From Kitasatospora sp. NBC_00374 (lineage in GTDB: Bacteria; Actinomycetota; Actinomycetes; Streptomycetales; Streptomycetaceae): DNA of 64,000 bases. Each line of letters begins with the position of its first letter. The stretch's first letter is position 1. The DNA lies in contig NZ_CP107964.1 in NCBI RefSeq assembly GCF_041434935.1, forward strand, positions 7,175,001 to 7,239,000, read 5' to 3'. The notes beneath the pieces were generated by a model. That model saw nothing but the letters and a program-made list of their open reading frames with translations. It made no database searches and was not told the origin of the DNA. Shown here in pieces: positions 23,927 through 32,627 of this stretch. Made by a program: the position numbers and the translations under genes.

Positions 23927-25671
23927 ACGCCCCGCCGCAGGGGGACGGGGACACGGCCGCCGACCGCCCGACCCCCGCCGACCGCCTGCCTGCCGCACCG
24001 CTGCTGCCGGCCGCGCTCGCGCCGTGGTCCGCCGGCCTGTCGGCGCTCACGCCCGCACTCGCCTCGGCGCTCGGTCCGATGCTCCGGCGGATCGACGCGC
24101 TGATCGGCGAGCGCGAGCCGTTCACCGCGGCCGAGGGCGTTCTGGACGGCTACGGCGGCCTCGCCCGCGCCGGACGGCCGGACCAGCTGTCGGCCGCCGA
24201 ATGGCTGCTCGCCGACGAGTTCCCCGACGAGTTCCTCCGCCGCCTGGCGGACGGTGAACTCCTCTACACAGCACCGGAGTTCCGCACTCCGGCGATACGC
24301 GGCCGAGTCGCCGTCCTGGCGGACACCGGCCCCGCGCAGGCCGGCGCCGGCCGCCTGGTGCAGCTCGCCGCACTGATCGTGCTGCACCGCCGGGCCGCCG
24401 CCCGGGGCGCGGAACTGATGGTCGGGATCCTCGGCGCACCGCCCGGTCGGTGGCTGACCGGCGACCTCCCCGACCTGCTGCCGCGCTGGCTTGCCGCCCG
24501 CCGCGCCACCGACCCCGGCCCGGACGCCGTACACGCGGCCGAAGCGGAGCTGGACGCGGCCGACCGGGCCTGGCTGCTCACCTCGCCCGCCCTGGCCGCC
24601 GAACTGCCCGCCCGCCGGCGCACGCTGACGAGCGAGACCACCCGGTGGGACGCCCACGGGGCCACCCACGTCTCGGTGTCGCTCGGCGGCGCCGCCGCCG
24701 AACTCCCGCTGCCCGCACCGGCGATCGCCGTCCGCGCGCTGCGCGGTGCGGAGTTCCTCCGGTCCGCGCCGGGCTCCGCCTCGCCGTCGGTCGCCGACGG
24801 GCTCGGCCTGCCCGCCTTCACCGGCTCCGCCCGGACACTGCTGATCCGGGGCAGATGGGAGCGCCGCCTGTACGCGGTCGACGTCTCCGGCAGCTCCGGG
24901 CGGGAGGTCGCCCGCGAGCGCCGCCACGACCTGCCGGGCGCCGTCGTCGCGGCGGCCCGGATCGGCCGCCGGCTGGTCACCCTGGTGGTCCAGGGCGACC
25001 GGCTGGCCACCCACGTCGTCGGCCGCCCGCTGCCGGGCGGGGAGCGCACGCCAGCCGATCGCGGCCCGCTCGGCCTCGACGACGCGCTGCTCGCCGAACT
25101 CCGCCGGGCCCCCGTCCTGCCGCTGCGACTCGACGGCGACGCCCTGCTCGCCCCGCTGGCCGGCCGCTGGTGGCGGATCGCCCGGGACGGGACGGCCGCC
25201 GACGACGGCCCGGTCGAACCCCCGGGCGCCACCGCGCCCAGCGGCCCCGCGTTCTCCTGGACCCGCGAACTGCGGCTGTCCGACGACCCGTTGCCGCCCG
25301 AGGCGGCCGCCGCCGTGCACCGGGTGCACGGCAACGGCGCCGTCGCCTGGTCACCGGACGGCAAGCACTGGGAGGTCCAGCCCCGGCACCGTCCCCGGTG
25401 CCGGATCACCTTCCGGGCCGATGCCGAGGTGGTCGGCGTGGTCGACGACGGCGCCGCGACCGCGCTGATCACCCGCACCCGGTCCGACGCCCTGGTGCAC
25501 AGCCGGACGCCGGACCGCGTCCGGACCCTCGACCGGTTCTCCGGCGGCGGCCCGGCGCCCGCCGTCCACCCCGCCCTGCCGCTGATCGCCGCCGAACCGG
25601 AGCCGGGCCGGATCGTCCTGGGCGACGCCTTCGGTGGGCACGTCCACCGTGAGCTCAGGAGCGAGCGATGA
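23923..25671 (+). CDS. degenerate vWA-domain protein with propeller-like C-terminus
   Basis: A 582-residue protein. Residues 125-200 look like a vWA Rossmann fold (GRVAVLADTGPAQAGAG, then LVQLAALIVLHRRAAARGAE and LMVGILGAPP), but the MIDAS motif DxSxS is replaced by DTGPA, so metal-dependent adhesion is probably lost. The second half (about 290-575) consists of short beta-strand repeats such as RTLLIRGRWERRLYAVDVSG, RRLVTLVVQGDRLATHVVG and GAVAWSPDGKHWEV, suggesting a propeller. In MoxR partnerships the vWA subunit contacts the ATPase. The ATG overlaps the bpX5 stop. Codon usage matches neighbours, so no recent acquisition is indicated. Confidence 0.7.
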   Translation: MNAPPQGDGDTAADRPTPADRLPAAPLLPAALAPWSAGLSALTPALASALGPMLRRIDALIGEREPFTAAEGVLDGYGGLARAGRPDQLSAAEWLLADEFPDEFLRRLADGELLYTAPEFRTPAIRGRVAVLADTGPAQAGAGRLVQLAALIVLHRRAAARGAELMVGILGAPPGRWLTGDLPDLLPRWLAARRATDPGPDAVHAAEAELDAADRAWLLTSPALAAELPARRRTLTSETTRWDAHGATHVSVSLGGAAAELPLPAPAIAVRALRGAEFLRSAPGSASPSVADGLGLPAFTGSARTLLIRGRWERRLYAVDVSGSSGREVARERRHDLPGAVVAAARIGRRLVTLVVQGDRLATHVVGRPLPGGERTPADRGPLGLDDALLAELRRAPVLPLRLDGDALLAPLAGRWWRIARDGTAADDGPVEPPGATAPSGPAFSWTRELRLSDDPLPPEAAAAVHRVHGNGAVAWSPDGKHWEVQPRHRPRCRITFRADAEVVGVVDDGAATALITRTRSDALVHSRTPDRVRTLDRFSGGGPAPAVHPALPLIAAEPEPGRIVLGDAFGGHVHRELRSER

Positions 25672-28469
25672 GCACCACCGCCGGGGTCTTCCGCAGCGGC
25701 GTCACCGCCGCGGGCTTCGTCCTGGACCTTCCGGTGATCGGCCCGGCCCAGGCCGCCGAGCGGGTCCTGGAGCTCTGGCAGGACGGTGCTCGGCTCGGCG
25801 AACTCCCGGACGGCTGCTGGCTGTTGCGCCTGCCGGATCCGGTGGAGCTACGGCCCGAGCAGGCGCCGGGCCTCCCGGTGCGGGCGGTCGGCGGCGCGTT
25901 GGTGGCGGTCGGCGCCGAGGACGCCCGGGCCGAGGACGGCGAACTCGTCCTGCTGCGCGGCGGGGTGCTCCAGCGCCACCGGATCGCCGGGCTGCCGGCC
26001 CTGGACCCGGCCGAGTGGCTGGACCTCACCGGCCTGACGGTCCGTCGGCTGGCCCCGCTGACCGCGCCCGTCCGGCCCGAACCGGTCGTGGACGGCCGGC
26101 CCGCCAAGGCGGAGCCCGACCTGCGCGCGGCGGCCCGGATCGGTCCGCGCTCCGAACGGGCCCGCCGGCAGACCGAGCCCGCCACGGCCGACGGCTCCGG
26201 CCCGCGAGCCGCCGCCCGCCGGGCCCCGCGCGGCGGAGCCGCCATGACGGGCGGCGTGCTCGCGATCGCGGCCCTGCTGTGCCCGCTGGCCGTCCTGGCG
26301 GTGCTGCGCCCCAAATCGCCCGGGACCGCGGGCTGGCCCGCCCTGCTTCTCATCCTGCTCGCGTGCGTCCTGCTCGCCGTCCGGGGCCGACAAGTCCCGG
26401 ACGGCGCCGCGCGTTCCCGCCCGGCGCCGGGACCCGCCCGGGCCCCGGCCCCGCGCCGACCCGCCCGCAGCCGGCGCCGCCGGCTGGGCGACCTGCTCGC
26501 CCGGTTGACGATGCGAAGCCCGATGGCCCCCCTGGTCCGCGGCCGCCACGCCCGCTACCTGCGCGAACTGACCCGGGCCTTCGAGCAGCGCCGATGGGAG
26601 GACGCGCTGCGCGATGCGATCAAGCTCGCCCACGACTCCGCCCCGGTGCCCGGCCGGCTCGGTCTCGGGCTGCCGGAGCGCCGCTCCGGCGCCCTGCGCC
26701 CGACCCCGGCCGCCGGCCCGGGGCCGGTGACGGCCTCGCCGCTCTCCGCCCCCGGCGTGCACCAGCACCTGAGCGTGCTCTACCGGCGGGCTGCCGAGGC
26801 GCTCGAACGCGAGGGCCGGGCCGAGGAGGCCGCCTTCGTCCTGGCCGATCTGCTCGACGCCGCGGCGGAGGCCGTGGCGCTGCTCGAACGGCACGGCCGG
26901 ACCGCGCAGGCCGCCGAACTCGCCGAGGGCCGCGACCTCGACCCGGGCCTGCAGGTCAGGCTCTGGTGGCTGGCGGGCGACCGGGCGCGGGCGTTGCGGA
27001 TCGCCCGCGCCCGCGGCGTCTTCGCGGACGCGGTCGAGCGGCTGGCCCGGCAGGACCGGGCGGCCGCCCGAGAACTGCGCGAGGCCTGGGTGCACTCCTG
27101 CCGGGAGGCGGGCGACCGGCTCGGCGCGGTGGACGCCGCCTGGCCGGACGAGTCGCTGCGCGGCAGCGTGGTCGAGGACCTGCGGGCCGCCGTCGCCCTC
27201 GGCGGGCCGCCCCGCTCCCGGGCGCTCGCCCACCTGCTGGCCCTCGGCGCCGGCCCCGCGACCACCGACCTCGCGCTGGCCGTCCTGGCCGGCGGCGAGG
27301 CCCGGCACCTGGCCGAGCGGCAGCAGCTCACCGCCGCCCTCGCGGCGCTCCCGTGCGCCGACCCCGCCACCGACCGCCGACTGGCCACCGCCGCGGCCCG
27401 CACCGCCGTCCGGGACGGCGGCCTCGGCCCGTCGGTCGACGAGCGCACCGGACGCGGCCTGCACGCGGGCCTGCTCCGGCGGGCCGACCCGCTGGCCGCC
27501 GCCGACCTGCCGGCTCCCCGGGCGCCCCGCCGGACGGCGGCCGGCCCGCTGGAGGTCACCGCGGACGCGCGGCCCGGCACCCTCCCGGTCCGGGACGCCG
27601 TCCTGCTCGACTCCGGGTCCGTGCTGGTCGCCTGCGGCCAGGCGGGCGTCCGCCTGCTCGCGCCCGACGGCCGGACCAGGGCCCGCTGGGACGTCCCCGC
27701 CGACCAGCTGGTGCCGGCCGACCACGGCGGGGCGGCCCTGCTGGTGGCCCGGTACGGCGAGGTCTGCGAGATCTCCCGGCTCGACCTCGCCACCCGGGCC
27801 GTGCGGCGCTGGGCCTCGCTGCGGGCCCGGCAGGTGGTCGGGTCCTTCGACGGCCGGCTGCTGATCACGGCGGACGAGGACGGCATCGCCGTCCTGGACA
27901 CCCTGGCCGCCCGCCCGACCGTGGTCCGGCGCGAACTCGGCGGCGACGAGCGCCTGGTCGGCCGGATCGCCCGCACGGCGGCCGGCTGCAGCGCCCTGGT
28001 CGCGGCCGGCACCCGGCTGGAGCGCTGGCGCTGGGACCTGCCCGGCTGGGACCTGCGCTCCCGGCACCTGCTGGATCCGGACCGGCCGCCCACCGGGCTG
28101 CTCGCCTCCGGGCCGGTGATCGCGGTGTTCCCCACCGCGACGGACGGCGGCACGACGGTCGGCTGGCTCGGCGAGCAGCCGCCCACCTGGCGGGCGTTCG
28201 GCGACGCGCCCGCCCCGACCGTGCTGACCGACGGTGAGCGCCATGTCCTCGCCGTCCCGCAGGCGGACGGTTCGGTCCGGCTCGACGGGGGAGCCGGCGC
28301 CGACCCGACCCCGCGGTGCTCGGTGCTCCTCCCGGCGGCCGATCCGGCCGGGGCGGGCGTCCGGCAGCACGGCGGCGGCGTCACCTACTGGCACCGCACC
28401 GGCCGGATCGTGGCCGTCTCCGCCGCCGACTCGACCGTGCTGGCCAACCTCCGGGTGACCGCCGACTGA
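25668..28469 (+). CDS. bpX6-domain membrane protein with helical repeats and beta-propeller
   Basis: A 933-residue protein, the last and largest of the ternary operon. Residues 1-130 (GVTAAGFVLDLPVIGPAQAAERVLELWQ) fit the bpX6 domain. After a basic Pro/Arg-rich stretch there are two membrane segments around 195-245 (VLAIAALLCPLAVLAVL and WPALLLILLACVLLAV). Residues 290-610 are helix pairs rich in Ala/Glu/Leu with TPR-like texture (HLSVLYRRAAEALEREGRAE, AAFVLADLLDAAAEAVALLE). The last 300 residues give repeated strands typical of a beta-propeller (ARQVVGSFDGRLLITADEDG). This places the complex at the membrane. The effector activity, if any, is not identifiable. Confidence 0.78.
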   Translation: MSTTAGVFRSGVTAAGFVLDLPVIGPAQAAERVLELWQDGARLGELPDGCWLLRLPDPVELRPEQAPGLPVRAVGGALVAVGAEDARAEDGELVLLRGGVLQRHRIAGLPALDPAEWLDLTGLTVRRLAPLTAPVRPEPVVDGRPAKAEPDLRAAARIGPRSERARRQTEPATADGSGPRAAARRAPRGGAAMTGGVLAIAALLCPLAVLAVLRPKSPGTAGWPALLLILLACVLLAVRGRQVPDGAARSRPAPGPARAPAPRRPARSRRRRLGDLLARLTMRSPMAPLVRGRHARYLRELTRAFEQRRWEDALRDAIKLAHDSAPVPGRLGLGLPERRSGALRPTPAAGPGPVTASPLSAPGVHQHLSVLYRRAAEALEREGRAEEAAFVLADLLDAAAEAVALLERHGRTAQAAELAEGRDLDPGLQVRLWWLAGDRARALRIARARGVFADAVERLARQDRAAARELREAWVHSCREAGDRLGAVDAAWPDESLRGSVVEDLRAAVALGGPPRSRALAHLLALGAGPATTDLALAVLAGGEARHLAERQQLTAALAALPCADPATDRRLATAAARTAVRDGGLGPSVDERTGRGLHAGLLRRADPLAAADLPAPRAPRRTAAGPLEVTADARPGTLPVRDAVLLDSGSVLVACGQAGVRLLAPDGRTRARWDVPADQLVPADHGGAALLVARYGEVCEISRLDLATRAVRRWASLRARQVVGSFDGRLLITADEDGIAVLDTLAARPTVVRRELGGDERLVGRIARTAAGCSALVAAGTRLERWRWDLPGWDLRSRHLLDPDRPPTGLLASGPVIAVFPTATDGGTTVGWLGEQPPTWRAFGDAPAPTVLTDGERHVLAVPQADGSVRLDGGAGADPTPRCSVLLPAADPAGAGVRQHGGGVTYWHRTGRIVAVSAADSTVLANLRVTAD

Positions 28470-28503
28470 GCCTGGCCCCAGGCCCCGGCTTGGAGGTTCC
28501 TCC

Positions 28504-28546
28504 GAAGATCACCTCCACCGGGGCGGCCCCGGTTGTGTTGATCTTC
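28504..28546 (+). terminator. hairpin after the MoxR-bpX operon
   Basis: Two nested stems: GAAGATCA with TGATCTTC outside, and ACCGGGGC with GCCCCGGT inside. It lies 35 bases after the last stop of the ternary operon and before guaB1, where a terminator is expected. A T-run is absent, as is common in streptomycetes. Confidence 0.65.
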
Positions 28547-28684
28547 AAGGATTGCGCGTGAACTGGCTTTGCACCGGGGTATCAGTGAGTATTGAACGTT
28601 GGGTGCGGGGCGCCCGACAGCGCCCCGCGGCCGAGCCGCAACCGCGCCCGAGGTGTACGTTTCCCCAGCCAGAGAGCCCCATTC

Positions 28685-30124
28685 ATGCGCTTCCTGAACG
28701 ACCTCAAGCCCGCGTACGACCTGACGTACGACGACGTCTTCATGGTCCCCAGCCGCTCCGCCGTGGGCTCCCGTCAGGCCGTGGACCTGTCCTCCAACGA
28801 CGGCACCGGCACCACCGTCCCGCTGGTGGTGGCCAACATGACCGCCATCGCCGGCCGCCGGATGGCCGAGACCGTGGCCCGCCGCGGCGGGCTGGTCGCC
28901 ATCCCGCAGGACATCCCGACCGACGTCATCGCCGACGTCATCGGCTGGGTGAAGCAGCGGCACCTCGTCCACGACACCGCGCTCACCCTCAGCCCCGGCG
29001 ACACCGTCGCGGACGCCCTGTCGCTGCTGCCCAAGCGCGCCCACAACGCGCTCGTGGTGGTCGAGGACGGCAGGCCCGTCGGCGTGGTCACCGACTCCGA
29101 CTGCCAGGGCGTCGACCGGTTCACCAGCCTCTCCGAGGTGATGTCCCGCGACCCGCTGCTGCTCCAGGAGGGCATCGAGCCCCGCGCGGCCTTCGAGAAG
29201 CTCAACGGCGCGCACCTCAAGCTCGCCCCGGTGGTCGACGCCGACGGCCGCCTGGTCGGCATCCTGACCCGCAAGAACGCCCTGCGCGCCACCCTCTACA
29301 CCCCCGCCACCGACGCCGACGGCAAGCTGCGGATCGCCGCCACCGTCGGCATCAACGGCGACGTGGCCGGCAAGGCCAAGGCGCTGGTCGAGGCCGGCGC
29401 CGACGTGCTCGTGGTCGACACCGCGCACGGCCACCAGGAGTCGATGATCAGCGCGCTGCGCGCCGTCCGCGGGCTCGACCCGCAGATCCCGATCGTGGCC
29501 GGCAACGTGGTCTCCGCCGCCGGCGTCCGTGACCTGGTCGAGGCCGGCGCGGACATCCTCAAGGTCGGTGTCGGCCCCGGCGCGATGTGCACCACCCGGA
29601 TGATGACCGGCGTGGGCCGCCCGCAGTTCTCCGCCGTTCTGGAGTGTGCCGCCGAGGCCCGCCGGCTCGGCAGGCACGTCTGGGCCGACGGCGGCGTCCG
29701 TCACCCGCGCGACGTCGCGATGGCGCTCGCCGCCGGTGCCTCCAACGTGATGATCGGCTCCTGGTTCGCCGGTACCTACGAGTCGCCCGGCGACCTGCAG
29801 ACCACCGCCGACGGCCGCCAGTACAAGGAGAGCTTCGGCATGGCCTCCGCCCGCGCGGTGCGCAACCGGACCTCCGAGGAGTCGGCGTACGACCGGGCCC
29901 GCAAGGGCCTCTTCGAGGAGGGCATCTCCACCTCGCGGATGTTCCTCGACCCGGCCCGCCCGGGCGTCGAGGACCTGATCGACTCGATCGTCGCGGGCGT
30001 CCGCAGCTCCTGCACCTACGCGGGCGCCAACAGCCTGGAGGAGTTCCACGAGAAGGCCGTCATCGGCGTGCAGAGCGCGGCCGGCTACGCCGAGGGCAAG
30101 CCGCTGCACTCCAGCTGGGCCTGA
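28685..30124 (+). CDS. guaB1: GuaB1-type IMPDH-family protein (GMP reductase)
   Basis: A 479-residue TIM-barrel enzyme of the IMPDH/GMPR superfamily with two CBS domains at about 95-220. The active-site loop is GPGAMCTTRMMTGVGRPQ with catalytic Cys302; MMTGVG replaces the CTTR-x-VxGVG form of true IMPDH and marks the actinobacterial GuaB1 group. The mycobacterial member has been shown to reduce GMP to IMP, so GMP reductase activity, probably controlled by nucleotides binding the CBS pair, is the best assignment. The tail lacks the IMPDH catalytic Arg-Tyr flap in its usual form. It is monocistronic, between two hairpins. Confidence 0.88.
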   Translation: MRFLNDLKPAYDLTYDDVFMVPSRSAVGSRQAVDLSSNDGTGTTVPLVVANMTAIAGRRMAETVARRGGLVAIPQDIPTDVIADVIGWVKQRHLVHDTALTLSPGDTVADALSLLPKRAHNALVVVEDGRPVGVVTDSDCQGVDRFTSLSEVMSRDPLLLQEGIEPRAAFEKLNGAHLKLAPVVDADGRLVGILTRKNALRATLYTPATDADGKLRIAATVGINGDVAGKAKALVEAGADVLVVDTAHGHQESMISALRAVRGLDPQIPIVAGNVVSAAGVRDLVEAGADILKVGVGPGAMCTTRMMTGVGRPQFSAVLECAAEARRLGRHVWADGGVRHPRDVAMALAAGASNVMIGSWFAGTYESPGDLQTTADGRQYKESFGMASARAVRNRTSEESAYDRARKGLFEEGISTSRMFLDPARPGVEDLIDSIVAGVRSSCTYAGANSLEEFHEKAVIGVQSAAGYAEGKPLHSSWA

Positions 30125-30135
30125 CCGCCCCGCCG

Positions 30136-30867
30136 TCACCGCGTCACGGGCCGGCCCTCCGCTTCGGCGGGGGGCCGGCCCGCGCCGTTCAACGGGGTCA
30201 GCAGGGCCCGGCCGACCATCCCGACCGACCCCGACAGCGCCGACGCCACCGCCCGGAAGACGGCCGGGGCCTCGCGCAGCTCCCACAGCCCCAGCACGCT
30301 CGCCCAGGCCGCGTCCCGGGCCCGGTCGATGCTCCACACCCCCACCACGTGCAGCAGCGGACCGGCCGCCCGCAGGTCGGCGGGCGCCGGCAGCAGCTCC
30401 TCCCGGACCTGCGCCTCCACCTCGGCCAGCAGGGTGTTGATCCGCCGGTAGTCGGTGGCCAGCTGCTCCGGCTCGCGGCCGAGCAGCCGGCAGGTGTCCA
30501 GGACGGCGAGCGGCAGGTCGTGCTCGATGTGCGCGTTCATCCCGGCCAGCGCGTACTGCAGCGGGTGGACGCCCGGGTGCCCGCGCAGCTCGAACAGCGG
30601 CCGCCAGCAGGCGGCCGGGCGCGCTCCCGCGGCGGCCGCGTCCACGGCCGCCAGGTAGCGCGCGGCGAACACGCCGTCCAGCACGGCCATCGCCGCCGGG
30701 TCCTCGAACCAGCCCTCGCCCAGCCGGTCCCGGACCAGCCGGGTGACGGTCAGGTACATCGCGTTGAAGACCGCGACGCCGTCCGCAGGGGGCAGGGCGG
30801 CCCGCAGCTCCGCCATCCGGGACACCGCCTGGTCGACCGTCGGCACGGTGGTGGTCGTGGTCGTCAC
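30136..30867 (-). CDS. DUF5995 family protein
   Basis: A 243-residue cytoplasmic protein without membrane segments. The region GHPGVHPLQYALAGMNAHIE then HDLPLAV is the mark of the DUF5995 family in actinomycetes, with conserved His residues that could bind metal, though no activity is known to me. The GTG start follows AGGAG by 8 bases. The open frame continues far upstream but without coding character. Convergent with guaB1, sharing a terminator hairpin. Confidence 0.8.
   Translation of the reverse strand: MTTTTTTVPTVDQAVSRMAELRAALPPADGVAVFNAMYLTVTRLVRDRLGEGWFEDPAAMAVLDGVFAARYLAAVDAAAAGARPAACWRPLFELRGHPGVHPLQYALAGMNAHIEHDLPLAVLDTCRLLGREPEQLATDYRRINTLLAEVEAQVREELLPAPADLRAAGPLLHVVGVWSIDRARDAAWASVLGLWELREAPAVFRAVASALSGSVGMVGRALLTPLNGAGRPPAEAEGRPVTR
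30148..30181. terminator. bidirectional hairpin between guaB1 and the DUF5995 gene
   Basis: GGGCCGGCCC pairs with an identical-complement arm after the inner stem CCGC-TTCG-GCGG. It starts 23 bases after the guaB1 stop. It overlaps the last codons of the convergent gene. Confidence 0.7.
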
Positions 30868-31186
30868 CCTCGGTCTCCTGCCCTCGGCCGGTCCGGAAGC
30901 CACCACCATCGCAGCCGGGCCCGCGCGGTGGAAGCGCCCGACCGGGCGATCCGAACGCCCGTGTGGCGGCGGCCACAGCGGAGGCCGGACCGGCGGCCCG
31001 CAGGCTCGGCGGTGCGTCCGTCGACGGTCACGCTGGGTCGAGGATGTGCCCGGCCTCACAGGCGTTTCGGGGTGACCGGGGCCACATCGGGGCGCGGTGG
31101 CGGGGGCGGATCCGCTCAACCACGGGCCGGCGGTCGTCCGGATACTCCCGGTAACCCCGCTCCGAGCTGGGACTTCGCGGAAATCC

Positions 31187-31215
31187 TTGAAGCCGTCGGC
31201 CGGCTTCCGTAGCTT
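31187..31215 (+). promoter_or_regulatory. promoter of the Rpf-like gene
   Basis: TTGAAG, a 17-base spacer and TAGCTT make a near-ideal vegetative promoter, with a leader of about 120 bases. The remaining intergenic stretch from 30868 to 31186 shows no gene or other motif that I can support. Confidence 0.6.
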
Positions 31216-31341
31216 CGAAACCAGTGCGGCGAACACGGCCGGCCCACGGGTCGCCATCACGGCCCGCCGCACCACCCCACGAACCGAAGGCCCCCCGGGC
31301 CTGGTTCCGACCGCCCTCGCGGGCTTTCGAGAGGACTCACA

Positions 31342-31734
31342 TTGACTTTCCGTAACGAGACCACCGCTGCCACCACCTTCGCCACCACCAAGCGCAAGCG
31401 GGTGCGGATGGCTGTCATGGCGGGCGCGGTCCTCGCCCTGCCGGTGGCCGGCCTCGTCACGGCCACGTCCTCCTCCGCCGCGCCGGTCTCCACCTGGGAC
31501 AAGGTCGCGCAGTGCGAGTCGACGGGCAACTGGAGCATCAACACCGGAAACGGCTTCTACGGCGGCCTCCAGTTCACCAACAGCACCTGGGCCGCCTTCG
31601 GCGGCACCTCCTACGCCCCGCAGGCCAACCTGGCCAGCAAGGCCCAGCAGATCGCCGTCGCCGAGAAGGTCCTCGCCTCCCAGGGCCCCGGCGCCTGGCC
31701 CGTCTGCTCCGTCAAGGCCGGCCTCACCAGGTAA
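31342..31734 (+). CDS. secreted Rpf-like (transglycosylase-like domain) protein
   Basis: A 130-residue secreted protein. A signal peptide ends near residue 47 (VLALPVAGLVTATSSSAA). The mature part is a complete Rpf-type lysozyme-like domain: TWDKVAQCESTGNWSINTGN holds the catalytic Glu59, followed by GFYGGLQFTNSTWAAFGG, and C58 and C122 form the usual disulfide. There is no LysM or other wall-binding domain, unlike the longer RpfA. The TTG start is fixed by GAGAGGAC upstream. Rpf enzymes remodel peptidoglycan during spore germination and growth. Confidence 0.9.
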   Translation: MTFRNETTAATTFATTKRKRVRMAVMAGAVLALPVAGLVTATSSSAAPVSTWDKVAQCESTGNWSINTGNGFYGGLQFTNSTWAAFGGTSYAPQANLASKAQQIAVAEKVLASQGPGAWPVCSVKAGLTR

Positions 31735-31750
31735 CCGGCCCCCCACCGAC

Positions 31751-31780
31751 GCCCCGCCACCCGCACCCGGGCGGCGGGGC
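31751..31780 (+). terminator. terminator hairpin after the Rpf-like gene
   Basis: GCCCCGCC and GGCGGGGC form an 8-bp stem with a 14-base loop, 16 bases after the stop codon. Confidence 0.65.
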
Positions 31781-31894
31781 ATCGGCATACCCGCCCGGAG
31801 TCCCCGGACCGGGCAGGGCCTAGGTCGAAGGGCCCTGCGGCGCAGCGCCCGCCGCCCGATCTGCCGAGGGCCTCCCCGGAGGCAGGCTCGGGGC

Positions 31895-32626
31895 ATGAAC
31901 GAGACGCAGAACACCACCCGGGTCGCCGTCGTCACCGGGGCCTCCCGCGGCCTCGGGCTCGCCCTCGCCCGGGCCCTCGCCACCGACGGCTGGCACCTGG
32001 TCCTGACCGCCCGCGGCCGGGCCGAACTCGCCGCGGCGGAAACCGAACTGGCCGCCCTCACCAAGGTCGTCGCGCTGGCCGGCTCGGTCGTCGACGACGA
32101 CCACCGCGAGCGGATCGCCGACGCCGCCGCCACCCTCGGCGGCGCCTCGCTGCTGGTCAACAACGCCTCCACGCTGACCGGTTACGAGCTCGCCGGCGCC
32201 CGGCTGCCCACCCTCGCCGAACACCCCGAGGCCGGCCTGCTGGAGACCTTCGAGGTCAACGTCCTCGGCCCGGTCGTGCTCACCCAGCTGCTCCTGCCGC
32301 AGCTGCGCGAGCACCGCGGCGCCGTCCTCAACCTGAGCTCCGACGCCGCCGTCGAGGCGTACGCCGGCTGGGGCGCGTACGGCGCCAGCAAGGCCGCGCT
32401 CGACCACGCCTCCGCGGTACTCGCCCGCGAGGAGCCGCTGATCGCCGTCTGGGCCGTGGACCCCGGTGACCTGCGCACCCGGATGCACCAGGAGGCCTTC
32501 CCCGGCGAGGACATCTCCGACCGGCCGGTGCCGGCCACCGTGGTGCCCGCCTTCCTCGGCCTGCTGCGGGACCGCCCCGCCTCCGGCCGCTACAGTGCGG
32601 TCGGCCTGCTCGCGGCAGGTGAGTGA
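31895..32626 (+). CDS. SDR-family oxidoreductase
   Basis: A 243-residue classical SDR. The cofactor loop TGASRGLG is at about 14-21, NNAST follows near 90, and the catalytic set is complete: Ser in LNLSSDAAV, Tyr and Lys in YGASKAAL. The basic residue after the loop (RGRAEL) points to NADP(H). The stop is one base before the QueA-like start, so the two form an operon. The pairing of an SDR with a QueA-like protein is seen in other actinomycetes as far as I recall. The substrate is unknown. Confidence 0.9.
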   Translation: MNETQNTTRVAVVTGASRGLGLALARALATDGWHLVLTARGRAELAAAETELAALTKVVALAGSVVDDDHRERIADAAATLGGASLLVNNASTLTGYELAGARLPTLAEHPEAGLLETFEVNVLGPVVLTQLLLPQLREHRGAVLNLSSDAAVEAYAGWGAYGASKAALDHASAVLAREEPLIAVWAVDPGDLRTRMHQEAFPGEDISDRPVPATVVPAFLGLLRDRPASGRYSAVGLLAAGE

Positions 32627-32627
32627 G

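Noticed and set aside
30868..31341. c-di-AMP riboswitch before the Rpf-like gene
   Set aside because: The good promoter at 31187 leaves a leader of only about 120 bases, too short for a ydaO element plus platform, and no conserved aptamer sequence is visible.
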